Below, one piece after another: positions 9,712 to 18,270 of a stretch of DNA of 64,000 bases (positions within the stretch are counted from its first letter, which is position 1; each line of letters opens with the position of its first letter). The stretch lies in contig JACKCM010000001.1 in the NCBI GenBank assembly GCA_020634035.1, forward strand, positions 62,001 to 126,000. The letters run 5' to 3'. The notes under the pieces are model-generated. The model did no database searches. It was not told the DNA's origin and saw only the letters and a list, made by a program, of their open reading frames with translations. The translations under genes and the position numbers were made by a program. Source of the stretch: Candidatus Obscuribacterales bacterium (GTDB lineage: Bacteria; Cyanobacteriota; Vampirovibrionia; Obscuribacterales; Obscuribacteraceae).

Positions 9712-10553
9712 TCTCCCGGGACCTCATCTGGCTCTTCTTTATGAGCTGCTTTGCATTCGTTGCGAATTGCTCCGAGAAGATAATGGCAATAGGTCAAAAA
9801 AGCGACCAGTATCAAGGTAGAACCAAGATTTTCCAGGGTTTCCTCCACTAGAACCGAACCGGCATAGAAACCAGCGCAGGTAGTCTGAAAAAACATAGCC
9901 ACCGGAAGCAACTTTTCTGATGGCAGACCCTGAACAAACTCGATCACGAGGGCAAAGATAAAAAAGGCGAAACCAAATGCGCATAAATAAAGGCTTTTCG
10001 CCACCTCTTTCAAGCGGTCGGACAAAAACCAGAGAGTAAATAAAATGAATCCCCCCAGGGGAATTGCGTAGAACACCAGCCAGGGAGATTCTCTAAAACA
10101 AGACCAGATTCCGCCGCCGATGCCTTTAGACATAAACCACGGACCGAGCAGCTCACCGGCAGTTTCATGGATCATCGAGATCTCATCGGCGGATGCAACC
10201 AGAAAAACGAAAGAGTTCACAAGCCACCAGAATCGATACCGATATCGGCTTTGATTGCCATTAGTAGATAAACCTTCCAGGAAATAAACGAAAACAGCAG
10301 AAAGCGCTATCGAGAACCATTGAATCGATGCGAACCAGGAACCTATGGTCGATTCGGAATCGAGGTCGAAGAAGGAGGCTGGAATATTATTCTTGTCGAT
10401 GCCGTAGCACCAGAAAGAATGATGCAGCCAGGCAAGACCTAAAGATACAAAGACCAGACCGATAAAAATTTTGGGAAGCGCTCTGCCCAGAGCGATTTGA
10501 ACATCCCCGGCGATGTCTTTTGAACTATCTTCTCGATCCGGATCTTCGAAAAT
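9708..10553 (-). CDS. conserved polytopic membrane protein, probable ATT start
   Basis: From the ATG/GTG/TTG starts alone this gene seems to begin at 10220 (170 aa). The frame stays open back to a stop at 10557-10559 and encodes a convincing protein: FDLDSESTIGSWFASIQW, then FWWLVNSFVFLVASADEISMIHE. This is a layout I recall from uncharacterised bacterial membrane proteins (FDLD...TWFS...LSxDEaxxxHE). No ATG, GTG or TTG exists upstream of 10220. An ATT at 10553 sits 8 nt after TGAGG and would give 281 aa. The start is an inference and the extension is well supported. Confidence 0.65.
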   Translation of the reverse strand: MFEDPDREDSSKDIAGDVQIALGRALPKIFIGLVFVSLGLAWLHHSFWCYGIDKNNIPASFFDLDSESTIGSWFASIQWFSIALSAVFVYFLEGLSTNGNQSRYRYRFWWLVNSFVFLVASADEISMIHETAGELLGPWFMSKGIGGGIWSCFRESPWLVFYAIPLGGFILFTLWFLSDRLKEVAKSLYLCAFGFAFFIFALVIEFVQGLPSEKLLPVAMFFQTTCAGFYAGSVLVEETLENLGSTLILVAFLTYCHYLLGAIRNECKAAHKEEPDEVPGE

Positions 10554-10563
10554 AAGCTATGCC

Positions 10564-11247
10564 TCACTGGCTTTTTGCCTGCTCTCCGAGGGGTATTTGC
10601 CTGGGTTTACCACGTTCATAGACAGAGAATGCTTCGTCCACCAGCTTGGCTTTATCAGTACTGGTATAGGACGCAAGATAATCGTAAATCTCCGAGATGT
10701 CCTGGCACTTTTTCGCCACTTCCGCCTCGAACTCGTTAGAGTAATCTACAACTGCGATTCCGGAGGCAAATTTGGAAGCTTCGACGATCGAAGAACCGGT
10801 ACCTGAATATTCTTTGCCGATCATACTCTGCGCAATTTTTTTGGCGGACTCCTCAGCATCGGCATAGACCCGACGACAGATCTCGGCATGCCCGTCCTCG
10901 TGCTGGCGCAGACCTTCGGGTGGATTATCCGGCATCCACATGGTGATAGGCAGCGCCAGACCGGCGTCTATGCCGGTAACTTTTATTCGAACGAAACAGC
11001 CCCCCTGGTCATCGAACTGTTCTAGAATTTTATAGCGAACCTCACAGGTGCACTCGAACTTCCACTTGGTGACGCCGTGAAAAGTCTTGCTCACCGCCGG
11101 AGGAGGATTGTCCGGATCGAAACGCTTGACCTCAAGCTTGGATTCAGCTTTCTTCACCGAAACACCTTCCGGCTCCGACATAACTGTGTAGGTCATGCCG
11201 ATAATAGCCAGGGTAATTAACGATATCAGACCGACTTCGGCTTTCAA
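10564..11247 (-). CDS. putative secreted zinc-protease-like protein (DUF922-like)
   Basis: The start is TTG at 11247 after GAGGG. An N-terminal hydrophobic segment (LISLITLAIIGMTYTVM) suggests export. The key motif is RQHEDGHAEICRR (about residue 115), an HExGH-type zinc site as in the DUF922-like putative secreted proteases. Two nearby Cys (FECTCEVRY) may form a disulfide. It is the first gene of the operon running to 7712. Catalysis is inferred from the motif only. Confidence 0.6.
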   Translation of the reverse strand: MKAEVGLISLITLAIIGMTYTVMSEPEGVSVKKAESKLEVKRFDPDNPPPAVSKTFHGVTKWKFECTCEVRYKILEQFDDQGGCFVRIKVTGIDAGLALPITMWMPDNPPEGLRQHEDGHAEICRRVYADAEESAKKIAQSMIGKEYSGTGSSIVEASKFASGIAVVDYSNEFEAEVAKKCQDISEIYDYLASYTSTDKAKLVDEAFSVYERGKPRQIPLGEQAKSQ

Positions 11248-11438
11248 GACGCCCTCACTGATAAAGCCTCTAACTGATTTTATGTACCCCTGTAAGGCAC
11301 CGATCTCCTGATTTTATCCTTTCTCCATTTATCAGCTATATTCTAGAATAACCAAATGCAAGAACTATTCCGGCTCTTTAGCTTCGCTTCACCGACGACG
11401 TGGTACAAGATCGTTACTGTTTGCTAGCTTAACTGTTC

Positions 11439-13124
11439 ATGTCCCTGAAACAACAATCAACCAGTGGTGAAGATATTCCGGAGCTAAAAAGCTCCGGCGA
11501 TGTTGATGCGGATATAAAAGCGAAAGAAGAGCTTACCCCCACCGAGAAACAGGTACTTGCAGCCAGAAAATCCAGGGTAAAGAATGCCATCAAAAGCACC
11601 CTGTCCGACCTTGTTTTGAAACCCTCGGCAGAAGAAGAGTCTACGAGCACCGCTGGTAAAACCACAGACAGCCTGGTCGGCCAGGTACTTTTCGGCAAGT
11701 ATGGCATCTCCGGAGTGGTCGAAAAAACTGACTGCACCATCACCTACAAAGCGCGCAATTTAGAAAATCGAGACAAAGTCTATCTCAAGACACCACTTTA
11801 TGTCACCGACGAAATCTGCGCCGCCTTCAAAAGCTATGCCGAAAAGAACCTGGCTCTCAAGCAAGACCATATTACAGAGTATCTAGAATACCTTGAAGCC
11901 AAAGACGGCAGACCCTATTTGATATTCAGAAGAGTGATGGCTGTTGCCCTCGACGACCTTCTCGACGAGGTCGTCTGCATTTCAACTCCAAACGAGTTCG
12001 CCGACATCGTAGATCAGATCTGCATCGCTCTGGAACATGCCCATTCTGAGGACATTCTGCACGGCAACCTCAGACCATCCTGTATTCACCTGGTCGAATC
12101 GGAAGGCAAAGTAAGCATTCTGCTGAGCGATTTCGGCTTACTAGAATTGAAGAAAGCGGTCTACGAACACATAGGCAATGCAGCGCTTCCCAATACCGAG
12201 CTTCAGTTCTATAGCCCGGAACATGCCAGAAAAGAAGAGCTTGTCCAGGCAAGCGATCTCTATCAGCTTGGTTTGATCGCCTACTTTCTTCTGACCGGCA
12301 AGGCGCCATACGAAGGCGAGTCTGAAAACGAGCTACTAGATAGCCATACCCGAGACAACATTCGCCCCAAAAGCCTCGTCAAAATACGGAAAGACTTCCA
12401 CAATGTGGAAGATCTCGAGAAACTGCTTTTCGAAACTCTTGATTCTGACAGAGACTGGCGCATCCAGAAGGTAAGCGAATTCAGAAACGAGATTAAAGCA
12501 TGGCTTGCGGCCGAGCCGAAAAGCGCGCCTATTTCAAGCAGTCGAGAAGAGCTGACCGTAGACGACGTGGAGAGCATGAAAGCTTCCAAGGGCGATTTAA
12601 AAACCACGGTCCACAATCTGGTCGCACTACGGCGCCATCAAGTAGAGCAAGAAGAGACCGTGATGATGAAGTTCTCTGATGCGCTCGCCAAATCCGGGCC
12701 AAGGCAATCTCCGCGCAAAGCGGCGATGAAGCTGATGATCACCTATGTGGGCGGAACCATGCTTCTGGTCCTGATCGCCACCTACAGCATCCTCAACTGG
12801 GAAACCATACAAGAAGCCTATCGAACCCATTCGATTAATCTCAGCTCGATTTTAAAAGGCGGCTCTCAAGAAGCCTCGGCCCAGAATGGAGATGAAGAGC
12901 TACCCCCGATGGAAGGCGATCCACTCGAAGACCAAACAGCGAACAATGCCTCTGCCCAGACCACCGGCAAATCAGGTACCAACACCCAGGCTCCGTCGCA
13001 GGCTCGTCCATCTAACGCTTCGGCAGGATTTCGAAGAAGAAGAGTCTTCAAATACGAAGAAAGTCCTGCCTACATTCCCTTCATTCCCAAAGAAAAGGGA
13101 AGCAAGCCGGTTATTATCGAATAA
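11439..13124 (+). CDS. membrane-anchored serine/threonine protein-kinase-like protein, probable pseudokinase
   Basis: The 561-aa protein has a kinase domain at about residues 80-355: VYLK (K117, ATP lysine), catalytic loop HGNLRPSCI (N210 where the catalytic Asp of HRD belongs), DFG at 231, and an APE-like YSPEHA. A TM segment at about 433-452 and a Ser/Asn-rich extracytoplasmic tail complete the bacterial PASTA-less STPK layout. Loss of the catalytic Asp suggests a pseudokinase that binds nucleotide or partners. The ATG at 11439 has no clear SD. Confidence 0.8.
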   Translation: MSLKQQSTSGEDIPELKSSGDVDADIKAKEELTPTEKQVLAARKSRVKNAIKSTLSDLVLKPSAEEESTSTAGKTTDSLVGQVLFGKYGISGVVEKTDCTITYKARNLENRDKVYLKTPLYVTDEICAAFKSYAEKNLALKQDHITEYLEYLEAKDGRPYLIFRRVMAVALDDLLDEVVCISTPNEFADIVDQICIALEHAHSEDILHGNLRPSCIHLVESEGKVSILLSDFGLLELKKAVYEHIGNAALPNTELQFYSPEHARKEELVQASDLYQLGLIAYFLLTGKAPYEGESENELLDSHTRDNIRPKSLVKIRKDFHNVEDLEKLLFETLDSDRDWRIQKVSEFRNEIKAWLAAEPKSAPISSSREELTVDDVESMKASKGDLKTTVHNLVALRRHQVEQEETVMMKFSDALAKSGPRQSPRKAAMKLMITYVGGTMLLVLIATYSILNWETIQEAYRTHSINLSSILKGGSQEASAQNGDEELPPMEGDPLEDQTANNASAQTTGKSGTNTQAPSQARPSNASAGFRRRRVFKYEESPAYIPFIPKEKGSKPVIIE

Positions 13125-13136
13125 GCCCGATAGCAG

Positions 13137-14333
13137 TCAGGCAGTCTTACGCAGATAACGCGCTCGAACAAAAAGATAGAAAACAAAGACAAGGGCGCTG
13201 GTCAGGGCCACTAAACCCATCCCCTCTTGCAAGCCGACATGCTCGAAGACAAGGGCGATTAGAAATGGCATAAAAATGCCTCCCACAAAAGACACCGACA
13301 CCACTATCGGTGTCACGCGATCCACCTCGTCAGGATGCCTGGCATTGACGGCCGCCAGAATATTCGGATACACCGGACCGAACCCCATCCCACAAAGAGC
13401 CGACACCGCCAGTGCCACCAGCCCCATTTTTGGAAAGATTGACAGCGCAGTCAGGCTGCCGGTTGCGATCAACATAAAAATGCTGGTTATCCGGTCGAGA
13501 CTGAAGCGCCGACAGAGATGAATACCGACAAATCGTCCAAAGGTCAAACCCACACAAAGGAAAGACACCCCGAGGGCTCCGGCACCATCGCCATGGCCGC
13601 CCGCCCTGGTCAAATAAGTATAAAGCCAGGCAGTGGCACCGATTTCGACCCCGATGTAGAGCAATAGCAGTAGCGAGCACATCCAGACATCGGCATACTT
13701 ATGCGCTTGCCTCTCTCCCGAATAGCGTTCTGTCTGAAGATCTTCAACCGCCGTCTGCGCCGCGCTCCGCCACAAGAAGAAACCGGCACAGACTGCATAC
13801 AGAGTACCGAAGGCATAGACAGCATGATAGCTCCAGGCGGTATTAGTACCGGCCCAGGCTACCAGAGGACCGGAGAGAGCTCCCACACCATAGAACATGG
13901 CAAGCTTATTTAATAAAGAGGCCGGGTTGTCTCTGCCGCAACTGAGAGCATATACACTCCCTGATATCACCGCCAGCCCTGCTCCGGTACCAAATATAAG
14001 CGATCCGCTCCAGAGCATCGGCATTCCCGTTCCCAGAGCAACAGTGGCAAGGCCAAGAGCCATAAGGGCTGAAGCCATGGTGAGACAGCCCCTCATGCCG
14101 AATTTTGCAAGGAACCACCGACCGGTCACCATGGGCGGAATCGCTCCCAGGTAGTAGGAACTCACCAGAAAACCCGCTTCAGCAAGTGAGGCAGTTTGAG
14201 CCCGGGCAATCACCGGTATCAAGGGACCGACCCAGGATAGATTGAGCCCAATCAAACAGCGCAAGGCCATTGCTGCATTCAAAAGCCGATCTGTATTGGG
14301 GGCGTAGAGCAAAACTTGATTATTCCAGGACAC
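13137..14333 (-). CDS. MFS transporter
   Basis: The 398-aa protein has about 12 hydrophobic segments and the MFS loop features GRWFLAKFGMRGCLTMASAL (loop 2-3) and GRFVGIHLCRRFSLDRI (loop 8-9). It begins with GTG at 14333. The family exchanges small solutes; the substrate cannot be predicted. It converges with the pseudokinase gene with only 12 bp between the stops and no terminator visible. Confidence 0.85.
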   Translation of the reverse strand: MSWNNQVLLYAPNTDRLLNAAMALRCLIGLNLSWVGPLIPVIARAQTASLAEAGFLVSSYYLGAIPPMVTGRWFLAKFGMRGCLTMASALMALGLATVALGTGMPMLWSGSLIFGTGAGLAVISGSVYALSCGRDNPASLLNKLAMFYGVGALSGPLVAWAGTNTAWSYHAVYAFGTLYAVCAGFFLWRSAAQTAVEDLQTERYSGERQAHKYADVWMCSLLLLLYIGVEIGATAWLYTYLTRAGGHGDGAGALGVSFLCVGLTFGRFVGIHLCRRFSLDRITSIFMLIATGSLTALSIFPKMGLVALAVSALCGMGFGPVYPNILAAVNARHPDEVDRVTPIVVSVSFVGGIFMPFLIALVFEHVGLQEGMGLVALTSALVFVFYLFVRARYLRKTA

Positions 14334-14708
14334 CTGACCGGACCATTATAAGCAGCAAATCACAAACCGCACTGAAACAGCACCATCTCAGGTAGCTGCG
14401 CTAGGTTGCCTGAACTTGCCCAGGCTCAGGTCAGGCGTGCCAAAAACAATACTTAACTTTATCCTGGTTGAGTATAGAGCCTTAGACCTGAAATTATTTC
14501 TTCGTTCTCCAAATCTCTGCAAACGAGTTTTTTATATACAGCCAACACTCTTCTAAGAACAGCCCCCTCTAAGCTTCATCGGCATGTTCCAAGATCCCCT
14601 GGGATCCCCTGGGATTGCCGTGGTGACCGGAGCTGTTTCTGCTTTTCGTTTGCAAGAACATGGAGAACCAATCTCACCCCGGATTCCAACCCGAATCTAA
14701 GAGAACTT
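14334..14708. other. intergenic region, divergent
   Basis: This lies between divergent genes. Near 14393-14445 overlapping inverted words (AGGTAGCTGCGCTAGGTT, TGCCTGAAC, CAGGCTCAGG, TCAGGCGTGCC) could fold. A direct CCCTGGGATCCCCTGGGAT repeat sits at about 14598-14616. No gene seen. AGCTGCGCTAGGT is also found, inverted, near 17768-17780. Confidence 0.4.
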
Positions 14709-15344
14709 ATGAACGATCCCAAAACAAAGAATGCTGCCGGCGTCTGGCGACGACGGCTTGGAATTCTTGTGGCTATTCTTGTGCTTGGAGGCGGCTTCGC
14801 CCTGACGGCGATGCTCAAATCCAATCCCGAATTGCCGCTGGACTATACCATCGATGCCGGTGCTCCCTACGAGTACGACGCTCTCAAAGAGCTTCATGTG
14901 GTTAAAGGACTTTCACCGCTGCAAGACGAGACCCAGCGCCTGCTCTCTCGAACCGAAGGCAGCCTCGGCTTCGCCCGAATGGCTCTCGATAACGCAGCCT
15001 TTCAAGCCCAGAAGGCAAAAGAGCTGGCTGATTCAGATCCGCTCAAAAGCGCCAGCCAGAGCGCCACTGCCAGCGCCAGCCTGCGAAACTCCGTCAAATA
15101 TCTCGACGAAGCCTCGGCCCAACTGGCCGACGCCGAGGTCAAGTTTGCCAGGCTGAAAGAGAACCTTGCCACTATCGACCGGGTGGCCAGCCCGCAGGCT
15201 CTGGAGAAAATCAACTCCGAGCCGACTGTGGCCAATGCCCGGGTCGACAGCAAGACCTTCACCCTGATGATTACCGAGCTGAAAAGCCAGATTGCTCAGA
15301 GCAGAGAGGCGGCTGAAGCCGGCTTGAAGACCGGTCTGAAGTAA
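14709..15344 (+). CDS. membrane-anchored coiled-coil protein, 211 aa
   Basis: A single TM segment (LGILVAILVLGGGFALTAML, about 17-36) leads into a roughly 165-residue Ala/Ser/Leu-rich helical region (AFQAQKAKELADSD..., YLDEASAQLADAEVKFARLKENL) that should form a coiled coil on the outer face. AAGAG precedes the ATG. It is the first gene of a two-gene operon of the special class (C/G-ending codons). Family not recognised. Confidence 0.7.
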   Translation: MNDPKTKNAAGVWRRRLGILVAILVLGGGFALTAMLKSNPELPLDYTIDAGAPYEYDALKELHVVKGLSPLQDETQRLLSRTEGSLGFARMALDNAAFQAQKAKELADSDPLKSASQSATASASLRNSVKYLDEASAQLADAEVKFARLKENLATIDRVASPQALEKINSEPTVANARVDSKTFTLMITELKSQIAQSREAAEAGLKTGLK

Positions 15345-15404
15345 TAAGGCTCCGGCTCAATCCAATCCAATCTAAAACCGAATCTTTGAGAAAAGGAGAG
15401 GTCC

Positions 15405-15668
15405 ATGTCTGCTGAGATTCAAAACGATTCTGGGGTCCAGACCCAGAAAATCCGCGCTGTCATGCAAAAGAAGACCGGCATCGGCGTCAGTTCTCGTATC
15501 TACTGGGAGTCCACTGTCTCCCCGGAAAAGATCACCTACGACGATGCTTACCAGGCCCAGGCCGATGCCGGCTATCATCCCCTGGGCTACGACTTCTTCG
15601 ACTTCCATTGCCAGGAAGTGGAAGGCGGCTACAAAGCCACCTGGAACTGCTCGGCAAGCTGCGACTGA
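15405..15668 (+). CDS. small protein with Cys-containing C-terminus, 87 aa
   Basis: AAAAGGAGAGG precedes the ATG at 15405. The protein is soluble, with an aromatic, acidic middle (YHPLGYDFFDFHCQE) and ends in NCSASCD. The 126-aa product at 24369 also ends in a Cys cluster followed by D. I recognise no family; metal or cofactor binding is a guess. A strong terminator and a TACTA motif follow. Confidence 0.65.
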   Translation: MSAEIQNDSGVQTQKIRAVMQKKTGIGVSSRIYWESTVSPEKITYDDAYQAQADAGYHPLGYDFFDFHCQEVEGGYKATWNCSASCD

Positions 15669-15708
15669 AGCTCCGCCTTCAAGTTGACTTAGCCTGATTC
15701 AAATTGCT

Positions 15709-15766
15709 CGGGAAGGATCTATCCGTCCTAAACGGATTCGGATTGGGTCCTTCCCGGCATTTTCTA
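15709..15766 (+). terminator. intrinsic terminator
   Basis: CGGGAAGGA pairs with TCCTTCCCG across a long internal part that also folds (TCCGT...ACGGA), followed by gcATTTTCT. It ends the 14709-15668 operon. Confidence 0.8.
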
Positions 15767-15809
15767 GAACTCGAACAACTTTCACCAGATTCATATTTGT
15801 GCGATTTTT

Positions 15810-15826
15810 TACTATTGCATTCAGTA
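15810..15826. repeat. TACTA-N7-TAGTA motif, copy 1
   Basis: TACTA ttgcatt CAGTA, 54 bp after the operon terminator. One mismatch in the right half-site. Confidence 0.65.
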
Positions 15827-16209
15827 TGAACATTCGACCAAAAGAGGCGCGAGCTAAGCGAAGAACCGCTTGACAATTATGTAGAGAAGTAAATGTAACA
15901 GGTTCACAAATGTTTCCATGACTTGGTTTCCGGGAGATTGCTAGCTTCTGGTTATCCAATTGTTCTATTTCATCTCACGGAAGCTCTTTTAAATACCACT
16001 CGAATCCCTTCCCCCGTCGACTTTCAGCGCTCTCTCCCCTGCCTTCAAGCAGAGGAGTCGAAAACGAGCTGCGGATTTGGGAGGAATGAAGGGACTTTAG
16101 AGCTTCTGTGTTCCGGATGGAAAGACAATCGGAAAGTAGCCGTGGCAAGGATTCACAGCCCCGGGGGCCTCCTGCCACTAAAACCAAGTCGAGCCACAAG
16201 GACTCTAAG
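15827..16209 (+). promoter_or_regulatory. long leader of the 143-aa protein gene
   Basis: TTGACA at about 15871 could be a -35 box with a poor -10 (TGTAAC) about 18 bp later. Near the gene GTGGCA (16141-16146) pairs with TGCCAC around a GC-rich CCCCGGGGGCC loop, so the 5' UTR can fold just before AAGGA and the ATG. No convincing protein gene in these 380 bp. Promoter call is tentative. Confidence 0.35.
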
Positions 16210-16641
16210 ATGACCAACGCAACTGCCATGACCACCGACGCCGCTCAGATCTCCAAGGTCGCGAAGGCGAGCTCTTCTCACGCTGTTTTCTTGAACGCCA
16301 TCACCGATCTTTTCCACTGGTTCCAGGAAGCGGTCTCCGGCTACGAGGCCGTCGATGACATGGACAAGAAGGTGACCGAGCTCGAGAGCGCCATTTCCGC
16401 CGACGAATTCATGCCCGAATACCTGCAGACCGTCTGGGCCAGCTACACCCGTTCGCTCAAGAGCGCCTACGGCAACTTCGGCCGCGACGTGGTGCACCAG
16501 CATGGCTTCGACGAACCGGCGCGCATTCGCAACCTCGCCCTCAACATCGCCGGCGGCTCCTTCAAGGAATCCCGCTCGCGTGCCCGTGAGTTCCTGGTGA
16601 ACCAGATCGAGGGCGCTTTCTCCATCATCCAGGGCAACTGA
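16210..16641 (+). CDS. hypothetical protein, 143 aa
   Basis: AAGGA lies 7 nt before the ATG. The protein is soluble and probably all-helical (HAVFLNAITDLFHWFQEAVSGYEAVDD..., VTELESAISADEFMPEYLQTVW). It has no Cys, no signal peptide, and a strong bias for C/G-ending codons, which suggests high expression. No family recognised. It is a single-gene unit with its own leader, terminator and TACTA motif. Confidence 0.7.
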   Translation: MTNATAMTTDAAQISKVAKASSSHAVFLNAITDLFHWFQEAVSGYEAVDDMDKKVTELESAISADEFMPEYLQTVWASYTRSLKSAYGNFGRDVVHQHGFDEPARIRNLALNIAGGSFKESRSRAREFLVNQIEGAFSIIQGN

Positions 16642-16681
16642 GTCCGGGTCTTCATCAAAGGTCGCGATAATGTTTCAACTG

Positions 16682-16718
16682 GACAGAAGCCGGTCTCCGG
16701 CTTCTGTCTTTTCTTTTT
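16682..16718 (+). terminator. intrinsic terminator
   Basis: GACAGAAGCCGG-tct-CCGGCTTCTGTC is a perfect 12-bp stem with a 3-nt loop, followed by TTTTCTTTTT. Confidence 0.93.
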
Positions 16719-16730
16719 AATGATAAATTC

Positions 16731-16747
16731 TATTAGTCTTTATAGTA
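16731..16747. repeat. TACTA-N7-TAGTA motif, copy 2
   Basis: TATTA gtcttta TAGTA, 13 bp after one terminator and 10 bp before the T-run of the opposing one. It lies between convergent genes, so it is unlikely to be a promoter for a protein gene. Confidence 0.75.
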
Positions 16748-16756
16748 TTATCGAAT

Positions 16757-16801
16757 CAAAAAACGAAGGAAGCGAAGACCTTTTCGGTCTCTGCTTCCTT
16801 C
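16757..16801 (-). terminator. intrinsic terminator (minus-strand genes)
   Basis: GAAGGAAGC-ga-AGACC pairs with GGTCT-ct-GCTTCCTTC around a ttttc loop. On the minus strand it runs into GTTTTTTG. It ends the 17468-16821 gene pair. Confidence 0.9.
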
Positions 16802-16820
16802 AGAAAACTCACTGCTTAAA

Positions 16821-17138
16821 TCAGTGAATCGATCCGTAACGCCCGGGCATTCCGTAGAACTGCGGTCGGGTGAAACAGAGCTGATGCGGATGGGGCGGGC
16901 AGCTCAGGAAAGAGGTCTGCCACCCTCGACACCAGAAAAGACGACAGATAGTCTCGATATCAGTACGGGAGGTTTCGCACGAGACCATCACCCGCAAGGT
17001 CTGACCCCGATGAAGCACCTCTTTGTGCTCCTCAAGAGAACGACAGAGAAAAGCGACGATGTCGTCAAAAACGGCGTTGTCGGGCACCACGGCTTCGACT
17101 TCACCAAAAAGCATTTCCGGACTTGGGATGTTTTGCAT
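16821..17138 (-). CDS. hypothetical protein, 105 aa
   Basis: I chose the ATG at 17138 because AGGAAG lies about 9 nt upstream; an upstream in-frame ATG at 17195 lacks an SD. The product begins MQNIPSPEMLFGEVEAVVPD and has several Cys in the second half (CETSRTDIETICRLFWCRGW, SCPPHPHQLC). Soluble, no family recognised. It follows the 82-aa gene with an 81-bp gap, probably in one operon. Confidence 0.6.
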   Translation of the reverse strand: MQNIPSPEMLFGEVEAVVPDNAVFDDIVAFLCRSLEEHKEVLHRGQTLRVMVSCETSRTDIETICRLFWCRGWQTSFLSCPPHPHQLCFTRPQFYGMPGRYGSIH

Positions 17139-17219
17139 GTTCAGCAGCTTCCTTTCGGTTGGGGTTGACGGAGAGGGAATCGGATGGAAGCCCACATCTT
17201 CTTGTTCTGTAGAGTTCAG

Positions 17220-17468
17220 CTAGTCCGGTTTTCTCCAGCGCAAAAGCCTGATGCCACCCTCGTCTTTGTAGAGCATCAACATGTCGACCTGGCTCACATA
17301 GATGCCGGTCCTGGGCTCCCAGCTCTCCAACTCGATGGTCGGCTGAACAGTTCGAGCCCAGTTCAATGCAACATCCGATGGAACGGTGCCGACATGAACC
17401 CATCGATGCATCTGGGGATGTCTGAGCACAAAACCGAGAGCGAAACCCGGATTACTTCCTTTGGCCAA
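17220..17468 (-). CDS. hypothetical protein, 82 aa, TTG start
   Basis: AAAAGGAG followed 6 nt later by TTG at 17468 gives the best start; the upstream ATG at 17519 has no SD. The protein (FALGFVLRHPQMHRWVHVGTVP..., YVSQVDMLMLYKDEGGIRLLRWR) looks like a compact beta-rich domain. No family recognised. First gene of a two-gene minus-strand operon with the 105-aa gene. Confidence 0.6.
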   Translation of the reverse strand: MAKGSNPGFALGFVLRHPQMHRWVHVGTVPSDVALNWARTVQPTIELESWEPRTGIYVSQVDMLMLYKDEGGIRLLRWRKPD

Positions 17469-17589
17469 AGGATTCTCCTTTTCTGGTTGGATTTCCGAGC
17501 TTTTGGTCTCACCAGGCATTTGTAAGAAGGCGACCTCCGATATTCAGATCGGGATCTGGATCTACTGTTTTGGAATTGCCTGGGGAGCC

Positions 17590-17935
17590 TGATTAGATTG
17601 GAATGGGATACCTGAAAAAACGGAATGAAAAGAACAGCCTGGTTTTAGCAGTAAGCAGGGGCCGAATCCCTGTAAATAAAAGGGTTTACGACACACTTGC
17701 GCCCCTCCCATCCGGGCACCGATCCCTGCAACCATTAGCAAGCATGGATTTGCAGCAATAAGCCCGACCTAGCGCAGCTCAGAAAGTCATTTACAAAGGA
17801 CTCTCTTTAAGGGATGAAAGAATCCCCTAGAAGCAGTGACGCAGGCTTAGACCAGCAGTCTAAAGGAAAGCGGATCTTGTGCAAGCCAATTCTTAGAGGC
17901 TAGCGCTAAGTGACCGAGCTCCCGGTACCAGGTCG
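17590..17935. other. hairpin-rich non-coding region
   Basis: Within the roughly 800-bp divergent gap (17469-18270) there is no convincing gene but a run of hairpins: CAGGG-gccgaat-CCCTG (about 17656), CTGCAA...TTGCAG (17726-17755), GGGAT-gaaaga-ATCCC (about 17810-17825), TTAGAC-cagca-GTCTAA (about 17847-17862) and CTTAG...CTAAG (about 17892-17910). Such clustering suggests a structured RNA or leader of unknown strand. It matches no RNA class I can identify. Confidence 0.35.
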
Positions 17936-18270
17936 TTAAATCCGTGCATAATCCGAATCAGTGATGGATTGCTCCTCAAAAACCGGCAAGACCAGAGGAA
18001 TCGAGGCGCATTTGGTTACATTTAGATATTGGGTATCGATATTGGATCTTGATAACCTGTAGAGACATTTGTTCTCCTTCTCATTTCGAGCCAGAATAAC
18101 TCTCCGGTAAGCATTCATCACTACCAAGAAGAAGCATCCAGAAGCCCCAGAGCTTCCAGTGCTTGCCGGAGCGTTCGTTCTTTACCCTCGAAATCGAAAC
18201 GGAGAGCTGACTTTCAACTCAATGATTTGCTCAAGCCACAAGCGAGAGCCCGAACTAAAAGGTGAATGCC

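Noticed and set aside
9708..10220. Short version of the membrane protein gene starting with GTG at 10220
   Set aside because: The upstream in-frame sequence encodes conserved-looking membrane protein sequence, so the short form would be truncated.
17936..18127. 63-codon open frame on the minus strand in the divergent gap
   Set aside because: No SD and no protein-like pattern.
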